Positions 25,922 to 38,000 of a stretch of 64,000 nt of DNA are shown piece after piece. Position numbers and translations under genes: made by a program. The stretch comes from Hirudo medicinalis (lineage: Eukaryota; Annelida; Clitellata; Hirudinida; Hirudinidae). The stretch covers positions 124,001-188,000 of the forward strand of contig MPNW01000041.1 of assembly GCA_011800805.1 (NCBI GenBank), read 5' to 3'. Positions within the stretch are counted from its first letter, which is position 1. Every line of letters begins with the position of its first letter. The notes beneath the pieces are model-generated. The model was not told the origin of the DNA, ran no database searches, and saw only the letters and a program-made list of their open reading frames with translations.

Positions 25922-26904
25922 ATGTAACGAACGCAGTCACAAATGGTTCGTGGATCCCAAAAGGTCAAGCGACAAAAGCGGAACCCATTTTTCACTCGTT
26001 GATGAGTCCGAATGATAAGGCGTTGATTTACTGCTAGGAAATGTCTGAAACGTAAGCTTCGTGAAATTAACGTTCAACTGCCTCACTTCTCTGAACTAGT
26101 TTTTAATAAAAAGTTATGGTGGGGATGTAACAATAAATTGCGCTTCCACCTGCATTCACACTTCAAGACATCAAAATAAGAATCTCGTCAAACTTTCTTT
26201 TGTGAATTTCACTCACCCTCAATGAAAATTGGACTTGGACTTAATACGTAGGAGAGGGTAGCGTTGCTCGCTATCTACGAGTCGCAGAAGTTTCTCATGA
26301 ATTCAACTTTGAAGACAGAGAAGGTCACGGAAGTTCCTCTGTCATCGATGAACTGAAGGCCTTGATGGAAAATGACTTGCTTAAATGTTCTTTGGGTCAT
26401 TTAACTAGGTTGGAAAGCCTTGGAATGATTTTTTGTAACCTTTTGAAAGTCAAATAAGCTAGGTGAATGGGTGCAACTGATCAAATGAAAGTCAAAACCG
26501 TCGTTTAATTGAAGTTATTGCTTTGGAATGTGGTGACTAATGCACCATCTCAGACACGTTATTTTTGATGAAACGATTGCATCAGCACAACGAAATCGAT
26601 GAAAACATTGGGGCATATGCATCCAGCATTGAAACAATGACCGCATTCGATCATTTGTCGCACAAGGGAAACCAGTTGAAAGATTCAGAGAATGGCAAAA
26701 TTTGAAACTGGCGAGTTAATAAAAAACGTCAGGTACTTTCAGGAGAATTTTGAAAACAGCTGAAATGCATGAGCGTCGCAAAAACTTTCTAGAGAGGGAA
26801 GTGGAGGTGCACATTTTCGTTCAACCTTGATGGGATGATCTTTTTCTTTTGCTTTGCAACAGAATTCTGGGACAACAGGAGCCAAAAGCCTTACCCCTCA
26901 ATGA
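25922..26904 (+). CDS. spectrin-repeat protein, 3' part (partial)
   Basis: Five short exons close in phase: 25922-25963, 26252-26395, 26554-26674, 26743-26806, 26863-26904 (stop at 26902-26904). The 26395 and 26674 donors are weak. The joined product ends with one recognisable spectrin repeat: VIDELKALMENDLL, SLDTLFLMKRLHQHNEIDE, NIGAYASSIETM, DHLSHKGNQ, RILKTAEMHERRKNFLEREV. This follows the SL..LLKKH.....I.A...KI..L...GH pattern of spectrin helices, with Val in place of the usual Trp. No upstream exon or start codon was found between the preceding gene and 25922. It may be a small spectrin-repeat gene with an unseen first exon, or a 3' remnant of a larger gene. The repeat identity is by pattern only. 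Confidence 0.5.
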
Positions 26905-27295
26905 CATGAGTCAATGTTTAAACATTGAAACCTTAACACCAGGCAAGTGGTTAACTTGCCAACTTCGGATTAGGTTAGTCAGGGACACAATTCAGTTCAG
27001 GAGTATGATGCATTATCACATTATCGGAAATTTTAAAAACATTTCAATAAAATCCGTGTAAACTTTTAAATTTCAACAAAAAAACAAACTGTTTTTTTTA
27101 TCCAAAATATGAATTTTACCAAGCAGTAATTTTTTTTTAGATTTGGAAACATTAATAAAATTTGTTGATTTTTACTTAGAGTTCTAGGTTAATTAATGTC
27201 TCTGCTGGTTCATGGATTTTGCTTGAATTTTTCTTGAGACTTTGCAACTTTGCTTTAAGATTTGTTAAAATCTCAAAATGATCAATTTTTTTTCC

Positions 27296-27385
27296 GGGAC
27301 AAAATGAACTACACCCAGGATGTAGGACATCATGGGTCAATTTCAGGACAGTCCCGGCTATTCCAGGATGGTTGGCAACCCCACT
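27296..27385 (-). repeat. GGTTGCCAACC / CCGGGAC repeat fragment
   Basis: The minus strand begins GGTTGCCAACCATCCTGG and continues with CCGGGAC and TCCCGG blocks, unlike its surroundings. This looks like the end of a dispersed repeat rather than a coding region, although a 74-codon frame passes through it. Confidence 0.4.
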
Positions 27386-28391
27386 AGGGGAAGGCCCCAA
27401 AGGAGGAGGGCATCCAACTTTGCTTTGATGATGATGATGCTTTATCTTTAATAATTTATGGCTTCTGTTTCTAATTAATGATTTGCAAAATTTCTAAAAG
27501 AACATTGAGAATACACATAATTCATCACAAGTTGCAAATGTTGATATGGATGTAAGGCAACTTTGTTCCTAATGTCCATCATCTGTGCAACTTATTTGAG
27601 AAAGTCTTCCAAAGACATTCATTAATGCATCATGTGTTCCAGCTTGAAAATAGAAAACATGAATTGAATGCACTAATTTTTTTTATGATATTTTGTAATT
27701 ATTCTGCTTTTGTAAATTATGTTCAATATTCGGATGATCGTATTGCTCACCATCAGAAAGTTTTCCAACAAAAGAAAAGAAGTCAGTTTCTGTAGCTTGA
27801 TTCAAAGCATTGATTTCTTTGTCTCCTATGAATGTAGTTGCATTTTATTGTTTCTATTAAACTTACCATACAATTAAAATTGTTAACCTTCAGGATTCAC
27901 AATTCTGAAAATCCAATGATAAAACAAATTCAGTCATTACAACAAATAAGTTATTTTAAATTACAGCAAAAACTATCTCAAATTTTTAGGAATCATATCA
28001 ATGCAAACATATAAATGTAAAATATTTGTTCTATTTGCTTGTTAGATTACATGGAGAAACATAAAAGTTTTATAAAAACTAAAATTTTTCAACAAAAAAC
28101 AAGATTTAGGTATTTCATTTCACTTTAAAATTCAGCTGATAAGAATATGATAATGTTATAGTCATGAACAGAAGGAAAAACATAATAAGAAGGAAAATGA
28201 ATAGAGTTTATTTAATTAAAGCATTAAATGAAAACATGGATATAGAGTTGATAAGAGTTAATAAGCCAGCTTTTGGTTAAAATAATTAGTTAACCAACTT
28301 TTTTAACTATCCATGATTTAATCTAAAAATTGAAACCACAGAAATATTTTAATATGGAAACTTAATCCATTTCAAATCACAACATTGTGAC

Positions 28392-29170
28392 TTCTGTAAC
28401 AACCTGGAACATCTTTGGCACCAAACTTTTGAGTTATAATGAATATCCTTGACATGAGCCTGTAAAATTCTCACAAAATGTTCAACAACATTCGCATAAG
28501 TTCGAAAATTACAAAAAAGATAAGATTATAGTTACAATTATTAGGATAATTAATTGGTTAGTAACTAAGAAAACAAAATAAAAGTAAAAATGTAATAGTA
28601 ATTGATTAGATGTCAATTTAAAAAATAAATAAATTTAAACAAATAGTTACTCTTTTCACTGTCCCTGCAGCTTTTATGTTAGTAATCCCCTCAAAATGAA
28701 AATCTTCAGAATTTTCTAATATTTAAAAAATTCACATTTTCAAAATTCATTGAAAAATTGCAATATCATGCCCAGATATTTGAAATAGTTGACTATTCAC
28801 AGTACAGATTTGCAACAATAGGTGCAATAAATACAAGACTTCATAGATAATTTTTTTATTATACCAATCAATTCCTCAGCATCATCCATTATCAAATCAG
28901 CTAATGCTGGTATATCTGCATGGGCTGATGTTTGCTTTCTACATCCTTCATAGAGTTGCAGTAACTTGGATTTATGCTGAACAATTTTTAATTTATTCCA
29001 CTTTGACTTTGACGGCACTCCAGCTTTAAACCATCTAATGAATCCATTATATATATATGTAAATAAAAAAAATTCAAATAAATAATATCACTCTATACCA
29101 CTAACACCTCTGCACTTTTTTTGTGAGTTTTTTCGACAAGATCTTTTAGGCTCGCGGCAGCTTCATCCAT
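28392..29170 (-). pseudogene. possible decayed multi-exon gene, unknown family
   Basis: Three minus-strand stretches look exonic: MDEAAASLKDLVEKTHKKSA (29170-29108), WFKAGVPSKSKWNKLKIVQH...IMDDAEELIG (29034-28865), and TYANVVEHFVRILQAHVKDI (about 28500-28420), with a short ITNIKAAGTVKR piece near 28689-28651. The amino-acid texture is coding-like. The junctions do not work, though: phases between the first three blocks clash, and the block at 28500 has no AG acceptor in front of it. I therefore read it as decayed or wrongly delimited. I do not recognise the family. It would share a divergent promoter region with NDUFB7. Confidence 0.3.
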
Positions 29171-29524
29171 AGCTCATATCACACAAAAAGCTTTTTTTTT
29201 TTAGTTTGCTCAGTTACCATAGACTCCGCTTCAAAGACAGAAACATATAAACCTTTTTATTTTAACTAACATTATTTTTTTATTTAAAATTAAATTTATT
29301 ATTTTTAATAAGTATTTATATTTTTGAAATAAAAATGACATATAAATATAAGTTGTTAAATAATGATGTCTGCTATTTTGCATCTTATTTACATTTTATA
29401 TCCTAAAGTCTTTTACAATTTAATTCAAATTTGTGAATTTAGCATGTTAACAATTAGTTCTTTACTTGGATCCTAGCGTATTGTCGAGCTTTGTTTATGC
29501 TTGAAGGTTATCGAAAAGATTGAG

Positions 29525-30820
29525 ATGGGTGGTGTGACTTCTAGGGCTTTTTGGTTGGAACCTGATGTCCGTCCCGATTTTGAAACTGATCCTATTTTTG
29601 ATCCCCATCTTGGATTCACGAAAAAACGCATACCTAGAAGTAAGTTTTGTTTTTAGAGCATATGTGTTTGAAGTAAAAGTTGCGTTCAAAACGTTGAATA
29701 AATGTCATGATATTTAGAGATGATTGCCACTGAAGAAGAGATGGATATGGCCAATATTCAACCGGAAGAACGAGATTATTGTACCCACCTCCAGATAAAA
29801 TATTTGGCATGTCGACATGAGAAGTTTCCAGGAACCTACTTTTGTAAGCCATTAAGGGATGAACGTGATCAATGCCGATATGAGGAGTGAGTTATTTTGG
29901 AAGCTTGCTTATAAGAATGACAAAAAAGTTCATTCAGCTACATTTTGTTTATGTAATGCATGTAAGTGATTGGTTGTTAGTCATGACTGAACTGTAGAAT
30001 TACTGGATTTATTTTTTCAGAACTAAGCCAGATGTTTAAGCATTACTTTAGCTTTTTTTTTAATGTCTTGATCAAATTTAATTTCTTTTTAAACTATTTC
30101 AATTAGTCAATTGTTTACCTTAGCTTGTATGTTTCTACCCATAGCCAAGCCATAAGCAAACTAAAAAGAAAACTATAAATATACTTCCATTGACTTATTC
30201 AATAAATGTAGCCAGATTCAAATCAATAAAATCTGGAATGAAGCTATAAATGCAAAAAAATCATAACATTCTTTTCAATTTTTACTCTGAAATCATTATA
30301 TATTTAAATGTTATTAAATGTCAGTCACACAGTCGAGTTTTATGAGGACATAATGTTTAAGAGTATCATCTTGTATGATAAGAACATTATTTGTGAGCAT
30401 TTTTATGAAATCACATTATGAATTTTTTTATGTTTACTAAGTTATTCTGGCATGTTGAGTATTTATATTATGGAATAAGACTGAAGCATTCTTTACATAT
30501 CTTTTTCTGGTGATTTTGTGGATAGAGTTGGAGTTGGTAGAGTCTGGTTACCATAAATTCTTATGTAAATGGCTGCTTAATTTTAGTTAGGTCAAACATC
30601 AAATTAGCTCCAGGGGTTGCATCCCCCATGACGCTGCAGTAAAGCAATGTTGTTAATAACATTACTTGGCTCCCTCTTGTGATAGCTCATCTGATTGCAA
30701 TTTGATTAGACAATTTTTTCTTGCAGCTATGTCCTCAGAATGAAGGAATTTGAAAGAGAAAGGAGGCTTCTAGAAAGAGCAAAGAAAAAAAGACTGGCTG
30801 CAGAAGCAGCTGCCAATTAA
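29525..30820 (+). CDS. NDUFB7: NADH dehydrogenase (ubiquinone) 1 beta subcomplex subunit 7
   Basis: Three exons (29525-29639, 29718-29886, 30727-30820) with closed phases encode 125 residues, close to the usual 120-137. It is an accessory subunit of respiratory complex I facing the intermembrane space. Diagnostic features are an N-terminal MGG (myristoylation-type start, as in the human MGAHL), and a twin Cys-x9-Cys fold: DYCTHLQIKYLACRHEKFPG with FCKPLRDERDQCRYE. The family signature YVLRMKEFERERRLLERAKK follows in exon 3. All four cysteines of the CHCH fold are present. AATAAA lies at 30959-30964. Confidence 0.95.
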
Positions 30821-30958
30821 TTTCGAGTAATCATTTAAATCCTGACTTAAGTCTAGGATGCAGATGCTAACATTTTGTCAGAATTTGTCTCTGAATTAAT
30901 AGAATTAGGATGATAGCAGGTATGGAATTACAACAATGTAGAAACATGGCTAAAAAGT

Positions 30959-30964
30959 AATAAA
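30959..30964 (+). terminator. polyadenylation signal for NDUFB7
   Basis: AATAAA 139 bases after the NDUFB7 stop codon. Confidence 0.6.
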
Positions 30965-31119
30965 GCTGTTGTGATGACTATCAGTCTTTTGAAATGCATC
31001 AAAAAACATCTACAGAGTTTATTTGTTGGAAAAAAAGTGAGCCAACAAAGTCCCAACATTCCCCAGCCTTGAATGGTTACAAGGGTTTGCTAAATGAATG
31101 TAGCATTGCTCTATTTGCA

Positions 31120-31163
31120 ATCTGCATAAATAAATATTAATCTGCATAAATAAATATTAATAA
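31120..31163. repeat. 20-bp tandem duplication
   Basis: TCTGCATAAATAAATATTAA occurs twice head to tail in the NDUFB7-PDE7 spacer. Confidence 0.8.
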
Positions 31164-31974
31164 AGAGCTTGGATTAGGAAGAGGCAAATTCATAAAATGT
31201 ATTTTAAGCAGCTGGAACTCCAGTTTTTGCAATAATTATCTTCTATATATGCCATTTGAACATCTTCAAAGACAATTTCAGATACTGAATGGTTTTAATG
31301 CAATGAAGAAAACTGATAATTTTCTGCTGCAAAATAAAAGGTTGGCGAGATGATTATCTTGGTTTGGCTGTTCCATTCATTTTCCAACAACTTTTAAAGT
31401 CAGATACTTGAAATTCATGTTTGATGTTTTTTTTTATTCCTTGAACTTGGTTTGTATGTTCTGAGCAAACCAAAGATAAGGTCAAATCATTTTATGATTT
31501 GCAAGTTGCCACAAAACAGAGAAATCATCATTTCCAGCTTATTATTGTGCCACAGATCCAAATGACGTGTATAATGTGTTCGCATGGAACAAATGGGCTA
31601 CTGTAAACACGTCGTGCATGCAATAATTCTAATAGCTAATTGTTCCAAAATATCATTCATGTCAAAATGTTGAGCAAGATATTTGACAAAAAAATGACCA
31701 TGTAGAAAAAAGAATGGCTGAGGTCTGAAAATAATGATTTGTGATTGAGTTTTGGACTAAGTTACTTTGTCAAAAATTGATGCCTCACCAAGATCCATGG
31801 CATATTTTCTCTGGGGATTACGTCACATTAAGGTTTTGTCCTCCAACACAGACAGACTATAATTAATTTGGCTAACTAGTTAACAAAGCATCTAAATTCA
31901 CACAAACTTCAGCAGTAAAATATAAAGACACTAGGCATGCACAAAATACAACAAGCACCGATGCTGCTATAAGC

Positions 31975-31980
31975 TTTATT
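31975..31980 (-). terminator. polyadenylation signal for the PDE7-like gene
   Basis: Minus-strand AATAAA about 77 bases downstream of the phosphodiesterase stop codon. Confidence 0.55.
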
Positions 31981-32056
31981 TGCAAGACTAGACTTGGCAG
32001 CCTCACATTGCTTCTCAACAAAAGTTTTGCTGAAATACTTTTCTAATAGAGCATTA

Positions 32057-35000
32057 TCAGGAAAGCAGAGTGTTGGTGAATAATTCTTTAGTTAACAACG
32101 TCATGATGGACAAGTCTCCCAAAGCATTTAATGAATTTTGAGTTTCCTCAAAATATTTTGTTTTGTATTGAAACAAATGTTTACATAAAATGGTCATTCG
32201 ATCCTTTGGACCAAAACCCAAAACGCCCCTCAATCCCATTGGCCAGGCAACCATTTCACATGGAATTGAGGATGCTTGCTCCTTGGGGCAAACTTTCTTG
32301 GAAATGGCTGTAATGTACAAAAAGGACAGAAACCCAGTTAAAGCAAACCCTTCAGAGGTGCTTTCATTGCCCTTGCAATAGTCAGGCTTTGGATGTGTAA
32401 TGCAAACATTCATTGGAAAGCTGGCTCTTCTAGTTGAAGTATTCTTTACATATCTTTTTTCTGGTGATTTTGTGGACTGTTTATTGGTAAACATTCCTGT
32501 TAAGGGACAAGATAAAACATTCTTGGAAATCTTAGTGCCACCAGCTGCCAAAATCCTTGCACTCTGGGCAGGTGTGCTGTTCCTGCGTCTCGTACAAAAT
32601 GTTTCAGGGCATTCAGAATTCTCTGCAGCCGAGCAACTGATGACTTCATGGAGGCCTTGCTTCATTGGTATTCTGTTATAATTTTTGGCAATGAACATGC
32701 TGATGTTCTTATTCTGACTTTTGTTTATGTTTTTTGACTCAACATCAAGTACCTTTCTGCTTTTACGGCTAGGTACAAACTTCTTTAAGTAGAGATCAGC
32801 AAACGTTGGTAATGTTTGGGATTTGGCCAATGCCTTCCATTGATTCTCATTATCATGTAGCATTTTAAGCAACATCTTGCTATTTGATGACATAGCAAAG
32901 TTATTCCAAAGAACAAACAATGGCTCTGCTATAAACTGGATAAATCCTGAAAAACAATTATTGCAAAAATTGAATAAAATCTGGTAAAAGAGTGATAGAA
33001 AAAAAAAACGAACCAGTCTGAATTGTGGCCACACTTGATTTTGTTCTATCAAAAGAAGGAAGAACAGTAATTCCCAATTTTTCTTCACAATCACCTGGAA
33101 AATATTTCTCTAAAGAAGTTAGAGCATTTATAATAATATTTGATAAATTTAGCATTACTGTAAAGACATGAAATAGAGAAAATGGAAAAAAAAATTTCAA
33201 ATTTATCAATTCAATAGCCTTGTTGCAACACAAAATGGTTTTGTTTGCTCATAAAACAGAAAATTCTGTTAAGGCAAATATTACTATAGAATTATAACCT
33301 ACTCATAAGAATTTCTTCATTTTTTGCTGCACATGATCATCTAGTCTTATCATGTTGCTGCTGCTCACTAGGCATTAAGTTGAAGGTCAAAGAAAATCAG
33401 AGTCATAGATTGCAATCCAACAATAGCTTATTCAAAGTTGAAATCCAAGATGCAAGGGAAATTCAGAAATTTGGCAACCAAGAAATTTATTTAATTTCTT
33501 ATAATAATTTAATATAATAATAATATTAATAACAGTTAACATATGAAGCCACATGAATGGCATCAGAGGGGCCTTAGTACTGGCTTCGAGGATGACACCC
33601 TGAAGAGATGGGTCTTCAGGTGGCTTTTGAAAAGGTCCAGGTATGGTTGAGCTCTCATAAGGGTTGTATATATTCCAGATGGTAGGGGAGGCATGTGAGA
33701 AGCCTCTGATAATAAAGTATGACCTATGGTTGAATTAAGTGGATGACGGGAGATGAACAAAAGCGATTGGGTATATGGAGATGAATGAGGTGGTGGAAAA
33801 GGGTGGAATAGATGAAAGCAAGTTTATGTGATGGGCAACCAGCACAGTTGCTTCAGGCAGTCAGAGCCAGTGAGGTTTGGATTGAGGAGGACAAGAATAT
33901 TTTGCATTATTTTAGCAACAATGACTTTTTTGCAAGCATTCTCTCACACTTCATAATCTTCTTTTCAAGTTTTTATTGCTGACTGAAGTGTGAGGATGAG
34001 ATTTAATGAATTTTGCTTTAACTAACCAAGAGATAACAATTCTTAATAGCTTGAAAGATTCTTTGAAGGCCCAACTATTCTCTTATGTTGAGAAGACCAG
34101 GACACATAAGAAACATTAACATATAACTTAATAAATCTCAAGTTTGACAGTACCGTCCTCCACAAAAACACAAGCTTCCAAAAGTGCTCTTCATCCCAAG
34201 ACAGTCCCTTCACTCATATTAATGACATCCGCATTAGGAGGGTTTAAAGGTAGTACGAAGTACCACTTCCATCTACTAGAATGAACTAAAGGAATAAAAG
34301 TAATCTTGCTTGTATAACACCAGTCTTGTGGTCATTATTTGACAAATTATTGACACAAAATAACATAAATGAGGAGTAAATACCTTGTTTAAAAAATTCT
34401 TCGCAAATCATTTCACTCCATCGATAATAAAGAGGCCATGGCCTGCAAGGATTGCATATGTCTGCACATTTAAGTGTCATCTGCATTAAAACAGAGCATA
34501 CATCTATAATCACAAGCTCCTCGTCAAGGAGATTCATTCGTTAATCTACTTTCAATCAATAATATATTTAGGCAAATAAGCTTATTATATCACAAATAAA
34601 CCTCAAACTACATTATTTTCAGGTGATAAAATTGGTTAGATATTTGCAATTTTAAAGTAGAAATTTATGAACCTGCAGAATGAAACATCTGTCCGATGCA
34701 TGTCTTGTGAAATCAAAAGAATTGTTCCTCATGTACATCTAACAAATCAACAAGTCATCACACGTTGTAATTTTATGATTTTATTTTGAAATTTCATGTG
34801 TATGTAAGAATATTCATAAGCCAATTAGACTTAATTTAATTTCAATTTACTTATTTATTTAACCAGTCTTTCTGATGCCTTCATATCATGAATAGGATGT
34901 CCAAACATCATTCCACATAACCAAGCACAAACAAAAACAACTAGGATCAAAATAGAAACCAATTTAACTTAATTATTAATGTAAAATAATAAAATAAAAT

Positions 35001-38000
35001 GAGTGAACATTAAAACAAATAAAAATGAAATGAGAAATTAAGACAGTCAAAAAAAAATGACACGAAAGCAAAAAATGATTGATGGAACACTTCTAAGAGT
35101 TATTGAGTGTTTTGCAAGCCAAAGAGAAAAGTTGATTTAGAGACTTGATTTAAATTGCTGTTTTGGTATTTGAGACCTGACTATGAGAGGCAGTGAGTCT
35201 AATTTGGAGGACTATCTAGATGTAGAATCACCAAATCTTGGGGCAAGTTCCTTGTTAGGAGACAACATCACCGATGCCAGGAACCGATGATGTTGGTTTG
35301 AGAAGCGAAGTTAAGTGTTCAGGGACATTGAAAAGGAAGGATGAAATTGTGAAAGTTTCAAACTTAGAAATAATTTTGAGCCTGTGTTTGTTATTTGAGG
35401 TTGGAGTAATGTGATCATATTTATTGGTTGTGACAATCATCGTCATTATCATCATCATTATATGCAGTGGTGTTCATCACAGTTTGAGAAATTTTTAAAG
35501 TTAAACTTTGAACTGACAAGAAATGAATTACAGTCTCAGTTTAAATTATTTATCCTTATTTATAATGTTATTTACATTGTTATTATCCTTATTTATAATA
35601 TTATTTATATTGTTATTTTCCTTATTTATATGTAAAAAGTAAAGGCCTCATTTAATCTTGCAATGTAATTCATATTCATTAATACAAGCCTTCATATTAT
35701 AACAATAAAATATGCCCCTTAACCAAATCATCTTACCTTACAAATCAACCACTTATAAATATAATTGTACAACATAATTTCAAAGGACTAATCTGCAGAA
35801 ACATATTATTATATTATTACAACAGTTATATAGTTATTATACATGCAATTATTTCAATACATGCCTTTGGCATGATCACCTTAGCCATTGTTTATCACTG
35901 CTTAATTATATTTAATATTTTATTGCCTACTTATTGGGTCTAATTATCTTGAAATTCTTGCAACTATTTAAAGTAATTGTAGTGGTGTGCAGTTGGTATG
36001 ACTTTGTGCTGACACATCATGTTACTGCAAACCTTAAGTAAGCTTAATTACAGACATATTTATTCATTTGTTCCGGATTGAAAAACATGTTAAAGACATT
36101 CATTCATGAAATTGACTACATTATTTCAGGAAATGTGTATTTACCGTGAATCTTGTAAGAAATTCTTGCTGCAGTGAAATGTCAGTTGCTAAAATAGTCT
36201 CCAACAAAATATTGTCCACAGCCGTCCTACAATCAATAAATGTTTTAATTATTTAGGATGTATAAAGAAAGGAGTAATATCTCTGTGGCCGTGCATACCA
36301 TACTTCAACGGCCAAATGAGTCAGGAGTCCTGTTGAGTGCAGAAGAGATTTAGTCACCCGGTAGTGATGGTTCTCCAATACAGATTTGTTCTAGCAATAA
36401 TTGTTTTTAATAATAAAAATAAAATAACTTTTTATTTTATATATATTTATAACTTCAAGTTACCATCCATCCATCTATTTATCTTATTAGCAAAGTTACT
36501 TATTACTAAAAACATTTCAGTGATAGACATTTTTAATAATGAATAGATAAACACTGATTGACACTCGACTCAACCATGAGATCAATCATAAAAATAAATA
36601 CCTATAATCAACACGACACCAGAATAATTTCTCAAACGAATAATTCTGATATTCAATCTGAAATCTGGCAATAGCCTGATGTTAACTTGCAAATGAAGAC
36701 TGGCTTTTCTCCATTTCAAAAATTTGTTCGCTGAAAGTATAACATTTATACACTGCAATGCTGAAAGATGCTCACTTGATAAAGGATAGCAAGTGGATTG
36801 GACGTCTTTATGAGAAACGATTGATTTACGCCCGGATGATCCACGTCGTGACATGCTGCTGCCAATATTGCTGCCATTTTCTCTTCATCTTTCAGGAATT
36901 CAAAGACCTGATTGTTTTTGTTTTTTTTGGATCAATTCAATTTAATTTGAGTCACTTTCTGCTTTTGTAACTCCAAACAAAAGCCATGATAATAATGGTA
37001 GCAAAGTAGCGATTGAAATGTTTTGCTACATTTAAGCAATCTGTTCAAACAGAGGAGGTAACAAATACAAGTTTGAAAGCAAAGGACCTTTTTCTCTTGA
37101 ATATTGAAATGCATTGCCTGAACAACATCACTAGCATGGGTGGCATTATGATAAGGATTGCTTTCATGGTATCCCTGCTCCACCAGCTCTAGAAAAATTT
37201 AACAACTTCAATGGTCCAACAAAACCGAATGCAAGAGAAGTCGATGAATCGTGACAACATTTAATGAGCTTTCACATGAGGTGATTCTGAGTTGCATAAA
37301 TTAGATAATGCAACAAATTGGAATTGCATCTTGTTAGAACATCTATTAAATTGCTAATAGCCCACCATGACATCCCATTTATGATTATGATTACATTATT
37401 CTCATCTCATCAAAGAGAATGATCATTTTATTTGAATAAGCCACATAAAAAAAAAGCAATACTTATTTGACAAATTTCTTGAAATATGTGATATCATAAT
37501 AAATTTAAAGATAAATAATGACAGGCTTGTTTGGTTAGTCCTGAATTATTTTATTACCTTTCATGGCAAAATGGCAAAATAATTGACATTCGATGGAAAC
37601 ATTTTGATGATCTTTAAGACCAATAACAGCATTTAGAACAAACTTCTTACAATGAACATCAGCTAAGAATACAAATAAATATTGCCCTGCAAAATTGTAA
37701 AACAAACTTACTAATGAATCTAATGAGACATAACATATCTATGCCCAGTGAGTTGGAAAAACCATAGCATTGAAATAACTTTTGAACAATAGTAGATAGG
37801 GCATGTCCTAGAAAATAATGTGAGATTTAAGTCACCATTTCAAATAAACCATTGGAATGTCAAGGAATTCTTGAAAACCCACCATTTGTGAAATCTTCCA
37901 ATAAAAACACATTAAAGGACCATTTATCTATGTTCAATAAAAGTTTCTGCAATTATTTCACTAATAATTAGATTAATGTCAATTTCTGTTTATTATGATG

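Noticed and set aside
27176..27400. 74-codon minus-strand frame MGPSPSGVANHPG...
   Set aside because: It crosses a GGTTGCCAACC/CCGGGAC repeat, and the composition suggests a transposon end rather than a gene.
35255..35458. 67-codon minus frame as a gene fragment
   Set aside because: The start is an ATG/ATC microsatellite and the rest lacks motifs; it may be repeat debris in a PDE7 intron, but I cannot name it.
36602..36650. Minus-strand [12 protein letters not shown] stretch as the PDE7 exon after LAILYQ
   Set aside because: It fits the phase, but a far better exon at 36390-36299 ([17 protein letters not shown]) fits both phase and family sequence and gives the expected length to ILATDIS.
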